Assembly (NCBI GenBank): GCA_039976075.1
Contig: JBDWFY010000001.1
Location: 1,054,001-1,118,000, forward strand
From: JBDWFY01 sp039976075
Lineage (GTDB): Bacteria > Pseudomonadota > Alphaproteobacteria > Rhizobiales > Stappiaceae
Direction of reading: 5' to 3'
DNA: 64,000 nucleotides
A program made the translations under genes and the position numbers. This document shows, piece after piece, positions 42,675 to 51,927 of this stretch (position 1 is the first letter of the stretch; every line of letters begins with the position of its first letter). The notes beneath the pieces are model-generated. The model was given only the letters and a program-made list of their open reading frames with translations. It ran no database searches and had not been told where the DNA came from.

Positions 42675-43448
42675 ATGTACGATCCCAGTTCTCCAATGCT
42701 GCGACCTGTCGTATCGGGTGAAGGAGCTCCGGCCCCCGAGGCCAAGGCGCGATTTGCAGAAGATCGCCTGCTGGATGCCGTCATCTGGTGCGAGATAGCA
42801 CCGGGCGAAATTGTGACCGAGGCCGATATGACGGAACGCTTCGGCCTCACCCGGGCCGCCGCCCGCTCTGGTCTTACACGCCTGGGATATGACGGATGGG
42901 CTACCCCGCAACCGCGTACCGGTTGGCTGGTCCTGTCGATTACCGGTGCACTGATCGGTCAGGTACTGGATGCCCGTCGTATCGCCGAACCCGCCCTTGC
43001 CGACGTGGCCCTGAGCAACGAAGCCCGAACGGAATTGAGCCAGATCGCCGAAGTTCTCGACGCCTTGGGCGACCGGCGGGAAGCCGGTGCAATCGCTTCA
43101 TTCCGACATTATGTGGACCGTGTCGACGGACTTTTGCTGCAGGCGATAAATCCATTCACGGCAAGACACTTGCGCAAACTTTGGCATCACTCCGCCCGCA
43201 TCACCCACTTTCTGGAAGACGCGTCTTCCGGTCGGCTGCTTCATCGCAGTGACGCCGGGGCACTGATGCGCGCTTTATTGGCGAACGACGGTGATGGCAT
43301 CGTTGCGGCGCGAACAGCACTGATCGATGCACAAGAGGCGTTTTTCTTACGTCAGCTGTTACGCGATGAAACACCGCTGAACCCCGGCAGTAGGGCACAG
43401 CGCGGTACAAAAAATCAGATAACTGCCACTAACAGGAGAGAAGCATGA
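42675..43448 (+). CDS. GntR-family transcriptional regulator (FCD type)
   Basis: A 257-residue regulator: N-terminal winged helix (about residues 28-85, VTEADMTERFGLTRAAARSGLTRL) and a helical FCD effector domain with metal-binding-type His residues (FRHYVDR, H-H-S-A-R). ATG 42675 follows TTGAGG; an ORF start at 42480 would cross the operator and lies in the coding region of the divergent gene. The stop overlaps the ATG of the binding-protein gene (ATGA), so the regulator is the first gene of the operon it likely controls. Confidence 0.88.
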   Translation: MYDPSSPMLRPVVSGEGAPAPEAKARFAEDRLLDAVIWCEIAPGEIVTEADMTERFGLTRAAARSGLTRLGYDGWATPQPRTGWLVLSITGALIGQVLDARRIAEPALADVALSNEARTELSQIAEVLDALGDRREAGAIASFRHYVDRVDGLLLQAINPFTARHLRKLWHHSARITHFLEDASSGRLLHRSDAGALMRALLANDGDGIVAARTALIDAQEAFFLRQLLRDETPLNPGSRAQRGTKNQITATNRREA

Positions 43449-44935
43449 AACATTCTATGAAAGGTTTCTTGAGCGGCATAGCACTGGCTGTTCTGGTCAC
43501 GCCAGCCATCGCCCGAGATATTACAATCGATCTTGCCGGTGAGCCCTCATCGCTTGATCCCCACATGCAGTGGAACCCCGACAGCTACTACGTCTATCGC
43601 AATGTTTTTGACAATCTGGTGACACGCGACAACACCGGCAAGATCGTGCCCCAGATTGCCACCGAATGGGAGCAGGCATCTGATACTGAGCTGACCTTGA
43701 CCATACGGGAGGGCGTGACGTTCCACGATGGGTCACCGCTTACGCCCGAAGACGTCGTGTTTTCCGTCAAGCGGATAACCGACCCGGAATTCGGCTCTCC
43801 GCAATTGGGTCAGTTCAATCAGATCACCGATGCCAAGGTGGTCGATGGCAACAAAGTTGTTCTCACCACCGCAGGCCCCTACCCGGCATTGATGGCGCAG
43901 TTGGTGAAGCTGTCAATTGTGCCCAAGAAAGTGGTTGAATCGGTTGGCAATGAAGCGTTCAACGCAGCCCCCGTCGGCTCCGGTCCCTACGTGTTTGACG
44001 AGTGGAAGCGCGGCGTATCGGTCACTTTGGACCAGAACAAGGATTATTGGGGCACGGCTGGACCGTTTGAAAAAGCCATATTCCGCGCAGTGCCGGATGC
44101 AGCAACGCGTATCGCCGACTTGCAGGCTGGAACCGCCGACCTGGTGGTCAGCATCGACGCTGATGCCGGTGCACAATTGAAGGGCAACGCGAAGGCCAAA
44201 CTTTTGTCCGCGCCTACCGAACGCGTTGGATATGTTGGGTTGAATCTCGACAAGCCCCCTTTCAATGACCTTGAAATGCGCAAGGCAGCGAGCCTTGCAA
44301 TCGACCGGCTGGGAATCACCGAAGGTCTCTTGCAGGCCGGTGAAGTACCGATGGCGCAGATGTCCAGTCCTGCTCATTTCGGTTACGCCCCGGACATCCC
44401 CGCATTTGAATATGACCTTGAAAAAGCCAAGTCCATTACCGCCGCTAACCCCGAACTGGCTGCAACGCCGGCAGTATTGGCTACCGCGCCTGTTTTCGAT
44501 CAACGTATCGTGCAGGCAGTACAGCAAATGTTGAACGATGCAGGTTTCAATATTTCAATCAGCATGACGGATATGCCCACCTATCTGGGTATCGTTCGTT
44601 CCGACCCGGCTGAGAACTCGGAACTGAGTTTCGGGCGTTGGTCATGCGCGTGTCAGGATGCTGATGGCATTGCCTATCCAACGCTTCATTCAGACAGCAA
44701 CTGGTCTCGCGTGAATGTGCCCGAGATCGATACGTTGCTTGAAGAAGCCCGTGTATCGCTTGATCCTGAAGTGCGTCAGGCTGCTTATACCAAGGTCCAT
44801 CAGATGGTACGCGACAATTACTATCTGTTGCCGATGTATCAGGCGGCTGTGCTGTACGGTGCCGTGTCCGATCTGGAGTTTGAACCAACAGCCAACGAAA
44901 GCATGTTCCTCAATCGGATGAGCGTCGCTCAATAA
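43445..44935 (+). CDS. Peptide-type ABC transporter substrate-binding protein (family 5)
   Basis: A 496-residue periplasmic binding protein. Signal peptide (GFLSGIALAVLVTPAIA), then the family 5 fold: LAGEPSSLDPHMQWN, FDNLVTRD, REGVTFHDGSPLTPEDVVFSVKR. This family carries peptides, but also opines, glutathione, nickel and other amides, so the ligand is open. Its start overlaps the GntR stop by 4 bases. Sequence similarity to the DppA in the second cluster (56056) is only at family level. A permease gene follows after one base. Confidence 0.92.
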   Translation: MKHSMKGFLSGIALAVLVTPAIARDITIDLAGEPSSLDPHMQWNPDSYYVYRNVFDNLVTRDNTGKIVPQIATEWEQASDTELTLTIREGVTFHDGSPLTPEDVVFSVKRITDPEFGSPQLGQFNQITDAKVVDGNKVVLTTAGPYPALMAQLVKLSIVPKKVVESVGNEAFNAAPVGSGPYVFDEWKRGVSVTLDQNKDYWGTAGPFEKAIFRAVPDAATRIADLQAGTADLVVSIDADAGAQLKGNAKAKLLSAPTERVGYVGLNLDKPPFNDLEMRKAASLAIDRLGITEGLLQAGEVPMAQMSSPAHFGYAPDIPAFEYDLEKAKSITAANPELAATPAVLATAPVFDQRIVQAVQQMLNDAGFNISISMTDMPTYLGIVRSDPAENSELSFGRWSCACQDADGIAYPTLHSDSNWSRVNVPEIDTLLEEARVSLDPEVRQAAYTKVHQMVRDNYYLLPMYQAAVLYGAVSDLEFEPTANESMFLNRMSVAQ

Positions 44936-44936
44936 C

Positions 44937-45863
44937 ATGCTTCGCTTTCTTCTGCATCGCGGTGGACAGGCACTGATTGCGGCCTTTGGCGTGGTGACGC
45001 TGGTATTCTTTATCCAGCGTCTCTCCGGCGATCCAACGGCTCTTTTGTTGCCCGAAACCGCAACACAGGCGGATATCGAGGCCATGCGCGTGACGCTTGG
45101 CCTCGATCAACCGATATGGGTACAATATTTCGATTTTTTGTGGGCCATGGCGCAGTTCGATCTGGGTCGTAGTTTCGTTCAGAATACGAGTGTTTGGGAA
45201 ATCATTCTCAGCCGCGTGCCGCAGACTTTGCAACTTGCCGGAGGTGCATTGGTTGTCGCTCTCGTGGTGGGATTGCCGCTGGGGCTGATCATGGCGTTGA
45301 CGCGAGGCAAACTGGTCTCCCGGTTCGTCATGGGACAGGTGCTGGCGTTTCAATCCATGCCGACTTTCTGGTCAGGCATTATGCTGATCCTCGTGTTCGG
45401 TGTGTGGTTGCGCTGGTTGCCCTCTTCCGGGACAGGTTCACTGGCTCACCTCATCATGCCATCCATTGCGCTGGGACTTCTATCGCTCGCCACCTATGCC
45501 CGCATTACACGCACAGCGGTTCTCGATGAGCTGGGCAAGGACTATGTCCGGTCCGCCCGCGCGCGCGGAGTTGGCACGGGACGTCTTGTGCGGCGCCATC
45601 TCATGCGTAATTCTCTTATTCCAATAATTTCAATTACCGCGCTAGAGCTTTCCCAATTGCTTGCCGGAGCGGTCATCGTGGAAACGGTTTTTGCCTGGCC
45701 CGGTCTTGGATTGCTCATGGTTCAAAGTGTCGCTGCACGCGATTTTCTCGTTGTGCAGGCCGTGGTACTGTTGGGCGCTTTCGTCACCATCTTTGCCAAC
45801 CTGGCTGCGGATATTCTCTATTCGATCATTGATCCCCGTGTGCGCCTGGCAGGTAAATTGTGA
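44937..45863 (+). CDS. ABC transporter permease (DppB-like)
   Basis: A 308-residue inner-membrane permease with about six helices. The N-terminal RFLLHRGGQALIAAFGVVTLVFF and the GDP-type loop, and the EAA loop near residues 200-225 (ARARGVGTGRLVRRHLMRNSLIP) that docks on the ATPases, are typical of DppB/OppB. It begins one base after the binding-protein stop and ends overlapping the next permease start (GTGA). Confidence 0.93.
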   Translation: MLRFLLHRGGQALIAAFGVVTLVFFIQRLSGDPTALLLPETATQADIEAMRVTLGLDQPIWVQYFDFLWAMAQFDLGRSFVQNTSVWEIILSRVPQTLQLAGGALVVALVVGLPLGLIMALTRGKLVSRFVMGQVLAFQSMPTFWSGIMLILVFGVWLRWLPSSGTGSLAHLIMPSIALGLLSLATYARITRTAVLDELGKDYVRSARARGVGTGRLVRRHLMRNSLIPIISITALELSQLLAGAVIVETVFAWPGLGLLMVQSVAARDFLVVQAVVLLGAFVTIFANLAADILYSIIDPRVRLAGKL

Positions 45864-46696
45864 ACGTTCGCATACCCAAATTGTCGACCGTTCTTTCCTG
45901 GTGGCCCGCATGGTTGCTCCTGGCACTGGTATTATGTGCTGTTTTTGCGCCCTGGCTGGCACCCTTCGATCCGGACAGGCAGAACCTGTTGGCACGCTTG
46001 AAAGCGCCGGGATTTGAAGCGCGTGGCGCCATCTATCAACTGGGTTCCGATGAGTTGGGCCGCGATATTCTGTCCCGGCTGATCTACGGCGCACGCGTTT
46101 CAATTCTGGTCGCGGTCCTTTCGGTCATCCTGTCGGGTGTCGTCGGGGTGACTGTCGGCATGGCGGCGGGATACCTGCGCGGCTGGGTTGAAACCATATT
46201 GATGAGGTTGGTGGATATCTTCCTGTCCATACCGGCGATCCTGTTGGCCATCATCACCGTTGCTGTACTCGGTCCGGGTTTTATCAACGTGATTTTGGTG
46301 TTGGCTCTGACCCGGTGGCCGCGATATGCGCGCGTTGCCTACGGTCAGACTCTGGCCATTGCGGATCGTCCTTTTGTCACACTCGCCCGTTCAATGGGGG
46401 CAAGTACTCCCCGGGTACTGGCAGTACATATCCTGCCCAACATCGTCGGTCCGCTTTTGGTGGTTGCCACGCTGGAGTTCGGATTGATGGTCCTGTTTGA
46501 GGCAGGCCTTTCCTTTCTGGGACTGGGTGTACAGCCGCCCACGGCAAGTTGGGGATCGATGCTTTCGACCGGGCGGAACTATGTCGCTTCGGCCTGGTGG
46601 ATCGCAACGTTCCCCGGTCTTGCCCTGTTTTTGCTCGTGTTGAGCGCCAACCTTATCGGCGACCGGCTCGGGGACCGCATCGGAAAGGGACGATAG
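45860..46696 (+). CDS. ABC transporter permease (DppC-like)
   Basis: A 278-residue partner permease. The N-terminal FAPWLAPFDPDRQNLLARL, LGSDELGRDILSRLIYGARVS and the EAA loop RSMGASTPRVLAVHILPNIVGPLLV define DppC/OppC. Start is GTG 45860 overlapping the previous stop. The next gene (SDR) starts directly after its TAG. Confidence 0.93.
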   Translation: MNVRIPKLSTVLSWWPAWLLLALVLCAVFAPWLAPFDPDRQNLLARLKAPGFEARGAIYQLGSDELGRDILSRLIYGARVSILVAVLSVILSGVVGVTVGMAAGYLRGWVETILMRLVDIFLSIPAILLAIITVAVLGPGFINVILVLALTRWPRYARVAYGQTLAIADRPFVTLARSMGASTPRVLAVHILPNIVGPLLVVATLEFGLMVLFEAGLSFLGLGVQPPTASWGSMLSTGRNYVASAWWIATFPGLALFLLVLSANLIGDRLGDRIGKGR

Positions 46697-47455
46697 ATGG
46701 ATTTCGGAACCGACTTTGAAGGCAAGCGCGTGGTAGTGACCGGTGCGGCAGGTATTATGGGCCGCGCACTTGTCGCTCACTTTGCCGCAGCAGGTGCAAC
46801 CGTCTGCTCAGCAGACCGCACCAGTGAAGGACTGGAAGGTTTTTCTGTTGCCGCCGATTTAACGAGCGATGCCGGTTTAGACACGTTGCTTGATGCCGTG
46901 AAAGATAAATGGGGCGCACCGGATGTGGTGGTCAACAACGCGGCGATCTATCCCTCATCGTTTCTCCTTGACATGGACGTTGCCGATTGGGATCGCATAA
47001 TGAGCGTGAACGTCCGCGCGCCTTTTGTCCTGATGCGTGGATTTACGCTACAAATGATTGAACAGGGCGTGGCTGGCAACTTTGTCAATATTTCCTCCGG
47101 TGCTGCCCGCAAGATGCGACGCACGGCAGTCACATATTGCATGTCGAAAACGGCACTGGACCGTATGACAAAAGGCTTTGCGCTGGAACTTGCGGAATAC
47201 GGTATCCGGATCAATTGCCTAGAACCGGGTTTTGCATCCGGCAGCGCCGTCTCCTCGCTGTCGCAAGAACATGTTGATCGTGTTATGGCGGCAATCCCTC
47301 TGGGTACTGAAACTGCAGCCGAAGATGTTGGTCAGGCTGCTTTGTATCTTGCTTCATCTGCGGCCAAGAACATTACCGGTACCTCATTGGCGGTGGACGG
47401 GGGCAACTCCGCCGGAACTATGGATGTTTATCAAACAAAGAAGAGTGCACTTTGA
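46697..47455 (+). CDS. Short-chain dehydrogenase/reductase
   Basis: A 252-residue classical SDR within the import operon: TGAAGIMG cofactor motif, NNAA, catalytic Ser in NISSGA, YCMSK (Tyr and Lys), and the C-terminal AVDGGNSAG. It starts at ATG immediately after the permease stop and ends overlapping the next start (TTGA). Likely oxidises or reduces an intermediate of the imported compound; substrate unknown. About 40% of residues would be expected to match FabG-type SDRs by fold alone, so similarity is not informative. Confidence 0.9.
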   Translation: MDFGTDFEGKRVVVTGAAGIMGRALVAHFAAAGATVCSADRTSEGLEGFSVAADLTSDAGLDTLLDAVKDKWGAPDVVVNNAAIYPSSFLLDMDVADWDRIMSVNVRAPFVLMRGFTLQMIEQGVAGNFVNISSGAARKMRRTAVTYCMSKTALDRMTKGFALELAEYGIRINCLEPGFASGSAVSSLSQEHVDRVMAAIPLGTETAAEDVGQAALYLASSAAKNITGTSLAVDGGNSAGTMDVYQTKKSAL

Positions 47456-48324
47456 TCTGGTCTCCGCAACCCTATAACTGGCCCAAAGGCTTTGAAGCCG
47501 CCGCTTGTCTCAGCGTCGATGTGGACGCAACAGCGCCCTATCTCTGGCAACACCGGGGGGGTGTTCCCAACACCTTGGCGGATATGGAACATCGCCGCTA
47601 CGGCATGCGCAGAGGCCTCGCTCGAATGGCGGCGATGCTGGATCGGATCGGAGTGAAAGGCACTTTCTTTGTGCCGGGCGTTGTCGCCGAAGAAAATCCC
47701 GACCTGTTGCCCGGCCTGCTCGAACGCGGGCATGAAATCGCCCTGCACGGCTATTACCATGAACTGGTATCGGAGACGTCGGACCAGCGATTCACGGATG
47801 CTCTGGACGCGTCAATCGAGGTGTTCATCAAGCAGATCGGGCGCAAACCTGCCGGATTCCGCTCCCCCGCCTGGGAAATGACACCCCATATGCTGGCTGA
47901 GCTCACCCGTCACCATCTGTGGGACAGCAGTCTCATGGGCGATGATGTGCCCTACACGATTGGGGGAGTGACGGAAATACCCGTCCGCTGGGACAATGAT
48001 GATGCGATCTTCTTCAAGTTCCTGGGTGCCAGTGATAAATCCCCGCGTCCGGACCGGGAAGTGGCTGATCAGTGGCAAAACGAAGCCGATGCGCAAATCC
48101 GCGATGCAGGTCTGTTCCTGTTGACTGTGCACGACTGGATTTCGGGCCGCGCAGCGCGCGTGCACTTGCTGGAGCGATTGTTTCGTTCTCTTGTTGAAAA
48201 CCCGAAAGTATGGGTGACCACCTGCGGAGAACTGGCAGCCTATCATCAATCAATCGACAGCGGTCTCAACATTGCACTTGACCGCGTACTGCCGGTCGAT
48301 GAAAGGCATGTGAAAAATGGATGA
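47452..48324 (+). CDS. Polysaccharide deacetylase-fold hydrolase (NodB/PuuE-like)
   Basis: A 290-residue cytoplasmic protein (no signal peptide) of the NodB-homology group. SVDVDA near the N-terminus supplies the metal-binding Asp; GTFFVPG and HEIALHGYYHE give two His ligands, and F-R-S-P-A-W-E is the conserved substrate-loop motif. Members of this subgroup without signal peptides include cyclic imidases, allantoinase PuuE and HP0310-like proteins, acting on C-N bonds of small amides rather than on polysaccharide. The start is TTG 47452, overlapping the SDR stop, with no better candidate nearby. The next gene overlaps its end by 8 bp. Confidence 0.85.
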   Translation: MIWSPQPYNWPKGFEAAACLSVDVDATAPYLWQHRGGVPNTLADMEHRRYGMRRGLARMAAMLDRIGVKGTFFVPGVVAEENPDLLPGLLERGHEIALHGYYHELVSETSDQRFTDALDASIEVFIKQIGRKPAGFRSPAWEMTPHMLAELTRHHLWDSSLMGDDVPYTIGGVTEIPVRWDNDDAIFFKFLGASDKSPRPDREVADQWQNEADAQIRDAGLFLLTVHDWISGRAARVHLLERLFRSLVENPKVWVTTCGELAAYHQSIDSGLNIALDRVLPVDERHVKNG

Positions 48325-49909
48325 TCGCAGCAGCAACGGTGCTTCGTTGACGTCACCGGTCTCGCATCAGACCTGGGCTGTCAGCAAACAGCAAGTGGAG
48401 TCTCACGGCGGTATCGTCGCTGCGCAGCATCACGAAGCAGCTCAGATCGGCGCCGATGTGCTTTCAGCCGGAGGCAATGCCATGGATGCCGCAGTTGCCG
48501 CGGCACTGGCGTTGTCGATTGTCGAACCCTGGCTCTCTGGTTTGGGCGGCGGTGGCTTCCTGCTGCATGCAGACGCCAGAGGCAAGGTCGCGACACTGGA
48601 CTTCAATATGCGCGCGCCCGGCGCTACTGACCTTGCCGATTATCCATTGGTTGGTGGCGAGGGAGGTGATTGGTTCAACTGGCCTTCTGTCGAAGGAAAC
48701 CGAAACCTGATTGGCCCCATGTCCATATGCGTGCCGGGTGCGGTAAGTGGTTTGGCCGAAGGACTTGAACAATACGGCTCGATCAGCTGGGCTGACGCCT
48801 TGGCACCCTCCATCGATTTAGCCGAAAGAGGCATGCGTGTTGACTGGTTTGCGGAACTGGCTTTCGCCATCGATACGCCGGACCTGTCAAAAGAAACTCA
48901 TGCTGCAGCGTTATTTCTGAATCCTGCAGCCCGTTTACCCGATCCGGAAGACCCTACCGCCCGGCTTTTGCCGATGCCTGTGAAAGCAAAAATGCTGCGC
49001 CACCTGGCTGAGTATGGCGCAAGAGATTTCTACGAGGGCGAAACTGCAGACCTTCTGATCTCGGACATGCAAGCCGCCGGATCGAAAATGGCAGCGGCGG
49101 ATCTGGCCGGCTATAATCCTGTCTGGTCCGGCTCCACTTCCGGCGTTTATCGCGATCGGGAGATCCACACGATACCCGGTCTATCCGGGGGGCCCAGTCT
49201 GTTGGAGACCCTGGCGCAGCTGTCCAATTATGAACTTGCAGGCACGGACGAAGCCACCTTTGCATCCCGGCACGCCGATGCGATTCGCGCTGCCTACGAA
49301 AATCGTCTCACATCCCTGGGCCACGCCGCAGCCGCGCAAGATTGCACCAGTCATCTCTCCGTCATTGATAAAGCGGGCAATATGGTTTCCCTGACCAACA
49401 CATTGCTGTCGCGTTTCGGCTCGAAGGTGGTTTCTCCCTCTCTCGGACTGACGATGAACAATGGGATGATGTGGTTCGACCCACGCCCCGGCCAACCCAA
49501 TTCAATTGCACCAGCGGCTGCCCCTCTGGCCAATATGGCGCCCGTTATCACCCTCCGCGATGGCAAACCGGACATTGCCATAGGTGCTGCCGGCGGTAGA
49601 CAGATCTTCCCGGCCATTGCGCAATTGCTGTCGCGTCTTATCGACAGAGGCGACACGCCGGAGGAAGCCTTTCATGCGCCTCGCATCGACGCGAGTTCGC
49701 CCACCATTCTGGTCAACCGTAAAGCCACCCGCGATACAGCCACAGCCATTTCGACAAACCACGCCGTACAGATTACGGAAGACAGTCTCTATCCCGTCCA
49801 GTTTGCAATCCCTTCCCTTGTCCAGGCCGGACATGGCGGGATGCCCAATATCGGCATGGTGCATCCAAACAATCCGTGGACGGCGGTGCGCACCGAGGGC
49901 GCATCATGA
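48317..49909 (+). CDS. Gamma-glutamyltransferase-like Ntn hydrolase without signal peptide
   Basis: A 530-residue member of the GGT family (threonine nucleophile, autoprocessed into two subunits). The nucleophile Thr344 is in DCTSHLSVID, and the precursor would be cut before it, giving subunits of about 343 and 187 residues. GLTMNNGMMWF, and GAAGGRQIFPA (oxyanion Gly pair) follow. The N-terminus (MDDRSSNGAS) has no export signal, unlike E. coli GGT, so it acts on imported substrate. Such proteins hydrolyse or transfer gamma-glutamyl groups, but some are acylases. It overlaps the deacetylase gene by 8 bp and the ATPase gene by 4. Confidence 0.87.
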   Translation: MDDRSSNGASLTSPVSHQTWAVSKQQVESHGGIVAAQHHEAAQIGADVLSAGGNAMDAAVAAALALSIVEPWLSGLGGGGFLLHADARGKVATLDFNMRAPGATDLADYPLVGGEGGDWFNWPSVEGNRNLIGPMSICVPGAVSGLAEGLEQYGSISWADALAPSIDLAERGMRVDWFAELAFAIDTPDLSKETHAAALFLNPAARLPDPEDPTARLLPMPVKAKMLRHLAEYGARDFYEGETADLLISDMQAAGSKMAAADLAGYNPVWSGSTSGVYRDREIHTIPGLSGGPSLLETLAQLSNYELAGTDEATFASRHADAIRAAYENRLTSLGHAAAAQDCTSHLSVIDKAGNMVSLTNTLLSRFGSKVVSPSLGLTMNNGMMWFDPRPGQPNSIAPAAAPLANMAPVITLRDGKPDIAIGAAGGRQIFPAIAQLLSRLIDRGDTPEEAFHAPRIDASSPTILVNRKATRDTATAISTNHAVQITEDSLYPVQFAIPSLVQAGHGGMPNIGMVHPNNPWTAVRTEGAS

Positions 49910-50859
49910 CACTGCTTTCCATTGAGGATCTGGCTGTTAATGCAGGAGCACTCTCCCTTGTCGACGGGGTTACATTGGATGTGGATCCGGGAGAAGTCAT
50001 GGCTCTGGTTGGCGAGAGCGGTTCTGGGAAATCCCTGACAGCATTGTCAGTCATGGGGTTGCTGGGCGAGGGCCTGTCTGTCGATCGTGGGTGCATTGAG
50101 CTGGACGGCGCCGACCTGACGCAGATGAACGATGAGGCGTTGCGGACCTTGCGCGGTGCGGACATGGCGATGATTTTTCAGGAACCTGTCTCATCCCTTA
50201 ACCCGCTTGTTCCCGTGGGTGCACAGGTGGCCGAGAGCTTGATCGTTCACGGCCGGGCAAAACCCGGCGAGGCTATGGCCCAGGCAATTGACATGTTGCG
50301 GCGCGTTGGCATACCCGATCCGGCCCGCCGGGCAACTCAATTGCCAACAGAGCTGTCAGGAGGAATGTGTCAGCGCGTCATGATTGCTGCCGCGTTGATT
50401 TCAAAGCCCCGCCTGTTGATCGCGGATGAGCCGACAACCGCACTGGATGTAACGATTCAGGCACAAATTTTGGATCTGATGAGCGTACTGACGGCTGAAG
50501 TCGGGACAGCAATTCTTCTGATTACCCATGACATGGGCGTTGTGGCCGAATTGGCCGACCGCGTTTGCGTCATGTATGGCGGTCGTGTGGTTGAGCAAGG
50601 GCCGGTTGGCGACATATTCGCCAACCCCTGCCATCCCTACACACGGATGCTGTTGCGAACGCTGCCTCGTCTGGACGAGAAACCGAAGGGCGAACTGTTC
50701 GCAATTCCCGGCAATGTGCCTAGTCCCCTGGACTGGCCCGAAGGATGTCGCTTCCGAACCCGGTGCGACCGATCATCCAATATCTGTTCCACCCGCCCCC
50801 CCTTGGAGGGAGGCATCCATCGCACCGCCTGTTTCCACCCCGAAAGTGTGCCCTCATGA
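49906..50859 (+). CDS. ABC transporter ATP-binding protein (DppD-like)
   Basis: A 317-residue ATPase. Walker A GESGSGKS, Q-loop FQEPVSSLNPL, signature ELSGGMCQRVMIA, Walker B IADEPTTALDVTIQ, and H-loop ITHDMGV are present. The C-terminal oligopeptide-transporter segment keeps four cysteines (GCRF, RCDR, ICST, ACFH), the pattern that in OppD/DppD proteins can bind an iron-sulfur cluster. ATG 49906 overlaps the GGT stop (ATGA); the upstream 49876 start would lie inside the previous gene. Confidence 0.94.
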   Translation: MTLLSIEDLAVNAGALSLVDGVTLDVDPGEVMALVGESGSGKSLTALSVMGLLGEGLSVDRGCIELDGADLTQMNDEALRTLRGADMAMIFQEPVSSLNPLVPVGAQVAESLIVHGRAKPGEAMAQAIDMLRRVGIPDPARRATQLPTELSGGMCQRVMIAAALISKPRLLIADEPTTALDVTIQAQILDLMSVLTAEVGTAILLITHDMGVVAELADRVCVMYGGRVVEQGPVGDIFANPCHPYTRMLLRTLPRLDEKPKGELFAIPGNVPSPLDWPEGCRFRTRCDRSSNICSTRPPLEGGIHRTACFHPESVPS

Positions 50860-51836
50860 CATTGCTTTCCATCGAAGATCTGAAAGTTCACTTTCCGGTT
50901 CGAGCCGGTCAATTCGGTGGCAGAAAAGCGCTGGTGAAAGCCGTCGATGGCGTCAGCTTGACGATAAACAGCAATGAGACGCTTGCTGTCGTGGGTGAAA
51001 GCGGTTGCGGTAAATCAACCACCGGCAACGCCGTTTTGGGCCTCGCGCCGTCCACGGGCGGTAAAATCCTTTTCGAAGGGCGTGATCTATCCCTCCTCAA
51101 TGCCGTGGAGCGTAAACATGTTTGGCGGGAAATGCAGGTGGTTTTTCAGGACCCGGTTGCCGCGCTCAATCCTCGGCGGACGATTGCACAGTCGATTGCC
51201 GAACCCCTGGTAATTCACGGATACGCAAAATCCAAAGTCGCTGCGCGCGTGGACGAACTGATGGATCTGGTCGGGCTTAATGCCGATCAACGCGATCGTC
51301 GTCCCGGAGCACTTTCCGGCGGTCAGCGTCAGCGCGTTGTTATCGCGCGTGCCCTCGGGCTCAACCCCAAACTCGTCATATGCGATGAACCGGTCTCGGC
51401 CTTGGACGTTTCGATCCAGAGCCAGATACTCAATCTCCTGATGCGCCTGCAACGGGAACTGGGACTGAGCTATCTCTTTATTGCCCATGACCTTTCGGTG
51501 GTCCGCCATATCGCAGACCGCGTTGCCGTCATGTATCTGGGGCTTGTCGTTGAAGAGGGGCCAACCGAGCAGGTATTCTCCCAGCCTATCCACCCCTATA
51601 CAGAAGCCCTTCTGTCGGCGATCCCACTGCCTGACCCGGCCCTGCGTGGCAAACGCAAACGCATTATTCTGGAAGGTGATCTTCCCAGCCCGCTGGACCC
51701 GCCCAAGGGATGCCCCTTCGTCACACGTTGCCCTATTGCGGAAGCAAGGTGCTCAAGCGATCGCCCGCAACTGGTGACAGCAGCGCCCTCTCATCTCACG
51801 CGCTGCCATGTGCGTGCGCCGGAAAATACTGAGTAA
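50856..51836 (+). CDS. ABC transporter ATP-binding protein (DppF-like)
   Basis: A 326-residue ATPase, last gene of the operon. Walker A GESGCGKST, Q-loop FQDPVAALNPRRT, signature LSGGQRQRVVIARAL, Walker B CDEPVSALDVSIQ, H-loop AHDLSVV. The C-terminal part again carries four cysteines (GCPF, RCPI, RCSS, RCHV). ATG 50856 overlaps the preceding stop; an upstream open frame to 50745 is antisense-like filler inside the DppD-like gene. No plus-strand terminator with a clean T run was found after it. Confidence 0.94.
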   Translation: MTLLSIEDLKVHFPVRAGQFGGRKALVKAVDGVSLTINSNETLAVVGESGCGKSTTGNAVLGLAPSTGGKILFEGRDLSLLNAVERKHVWREMQVVFQDPVAALNPRRTIAQSIAEPLVIHGYAKSKVAARVDELMDLVGLNADQRDRRPGALSGGQRQRVVIARALGLNPKLVICDEPVSALDVSIQSQILNLLMRLQRELGLSYLFIAHDLSVVRHIADRVAVMYLGLVVEEGPTEQVFSQPIHPYTEALLSAIPLPDPALRGKRKRIILEGDLPSPLDPPKGCPFVTRCPIAEARCSSDRPQLVTAAPSHLTRCHVRAPENTE

Positions 51837-51870
51837 CGGGTGCGTCCGTTCGCGAGTGTTCTTATGCCGG

Positions 51871-51899
51871 AAAAAGCCGGACACATTGCTGTGCCCGGC
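51871..51899 (-). terminator. Terminator of the VWA gene (minus strand)
   Basis: Minus-strand stem GCCGGGCAC, loop AGCAAT, GTGTCCGGC (51876-51899) with one G-U pair, followed by TTTTT (51871-51875). It lies 29 bp past the VWA stop. On the plus strand the same hairpin has an A-C mismatch and is followed by GCCTCGTTTCTTT, so it may weakly stop the import operon too. Confidence 0.8.
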
Positions 51900-51927
51900 G
51901 CCTCGTTTCTTTATTGGAGCTCAACGA

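Noticed and set aside
41362..51836. tRNA-Glu as the insertion site of an integrated island
   Set aside because: No integrase gene and no repeat of the tRNA 3' end found on the right side. The cluster may be transferred, but not by visible tRNA-targeted integration.
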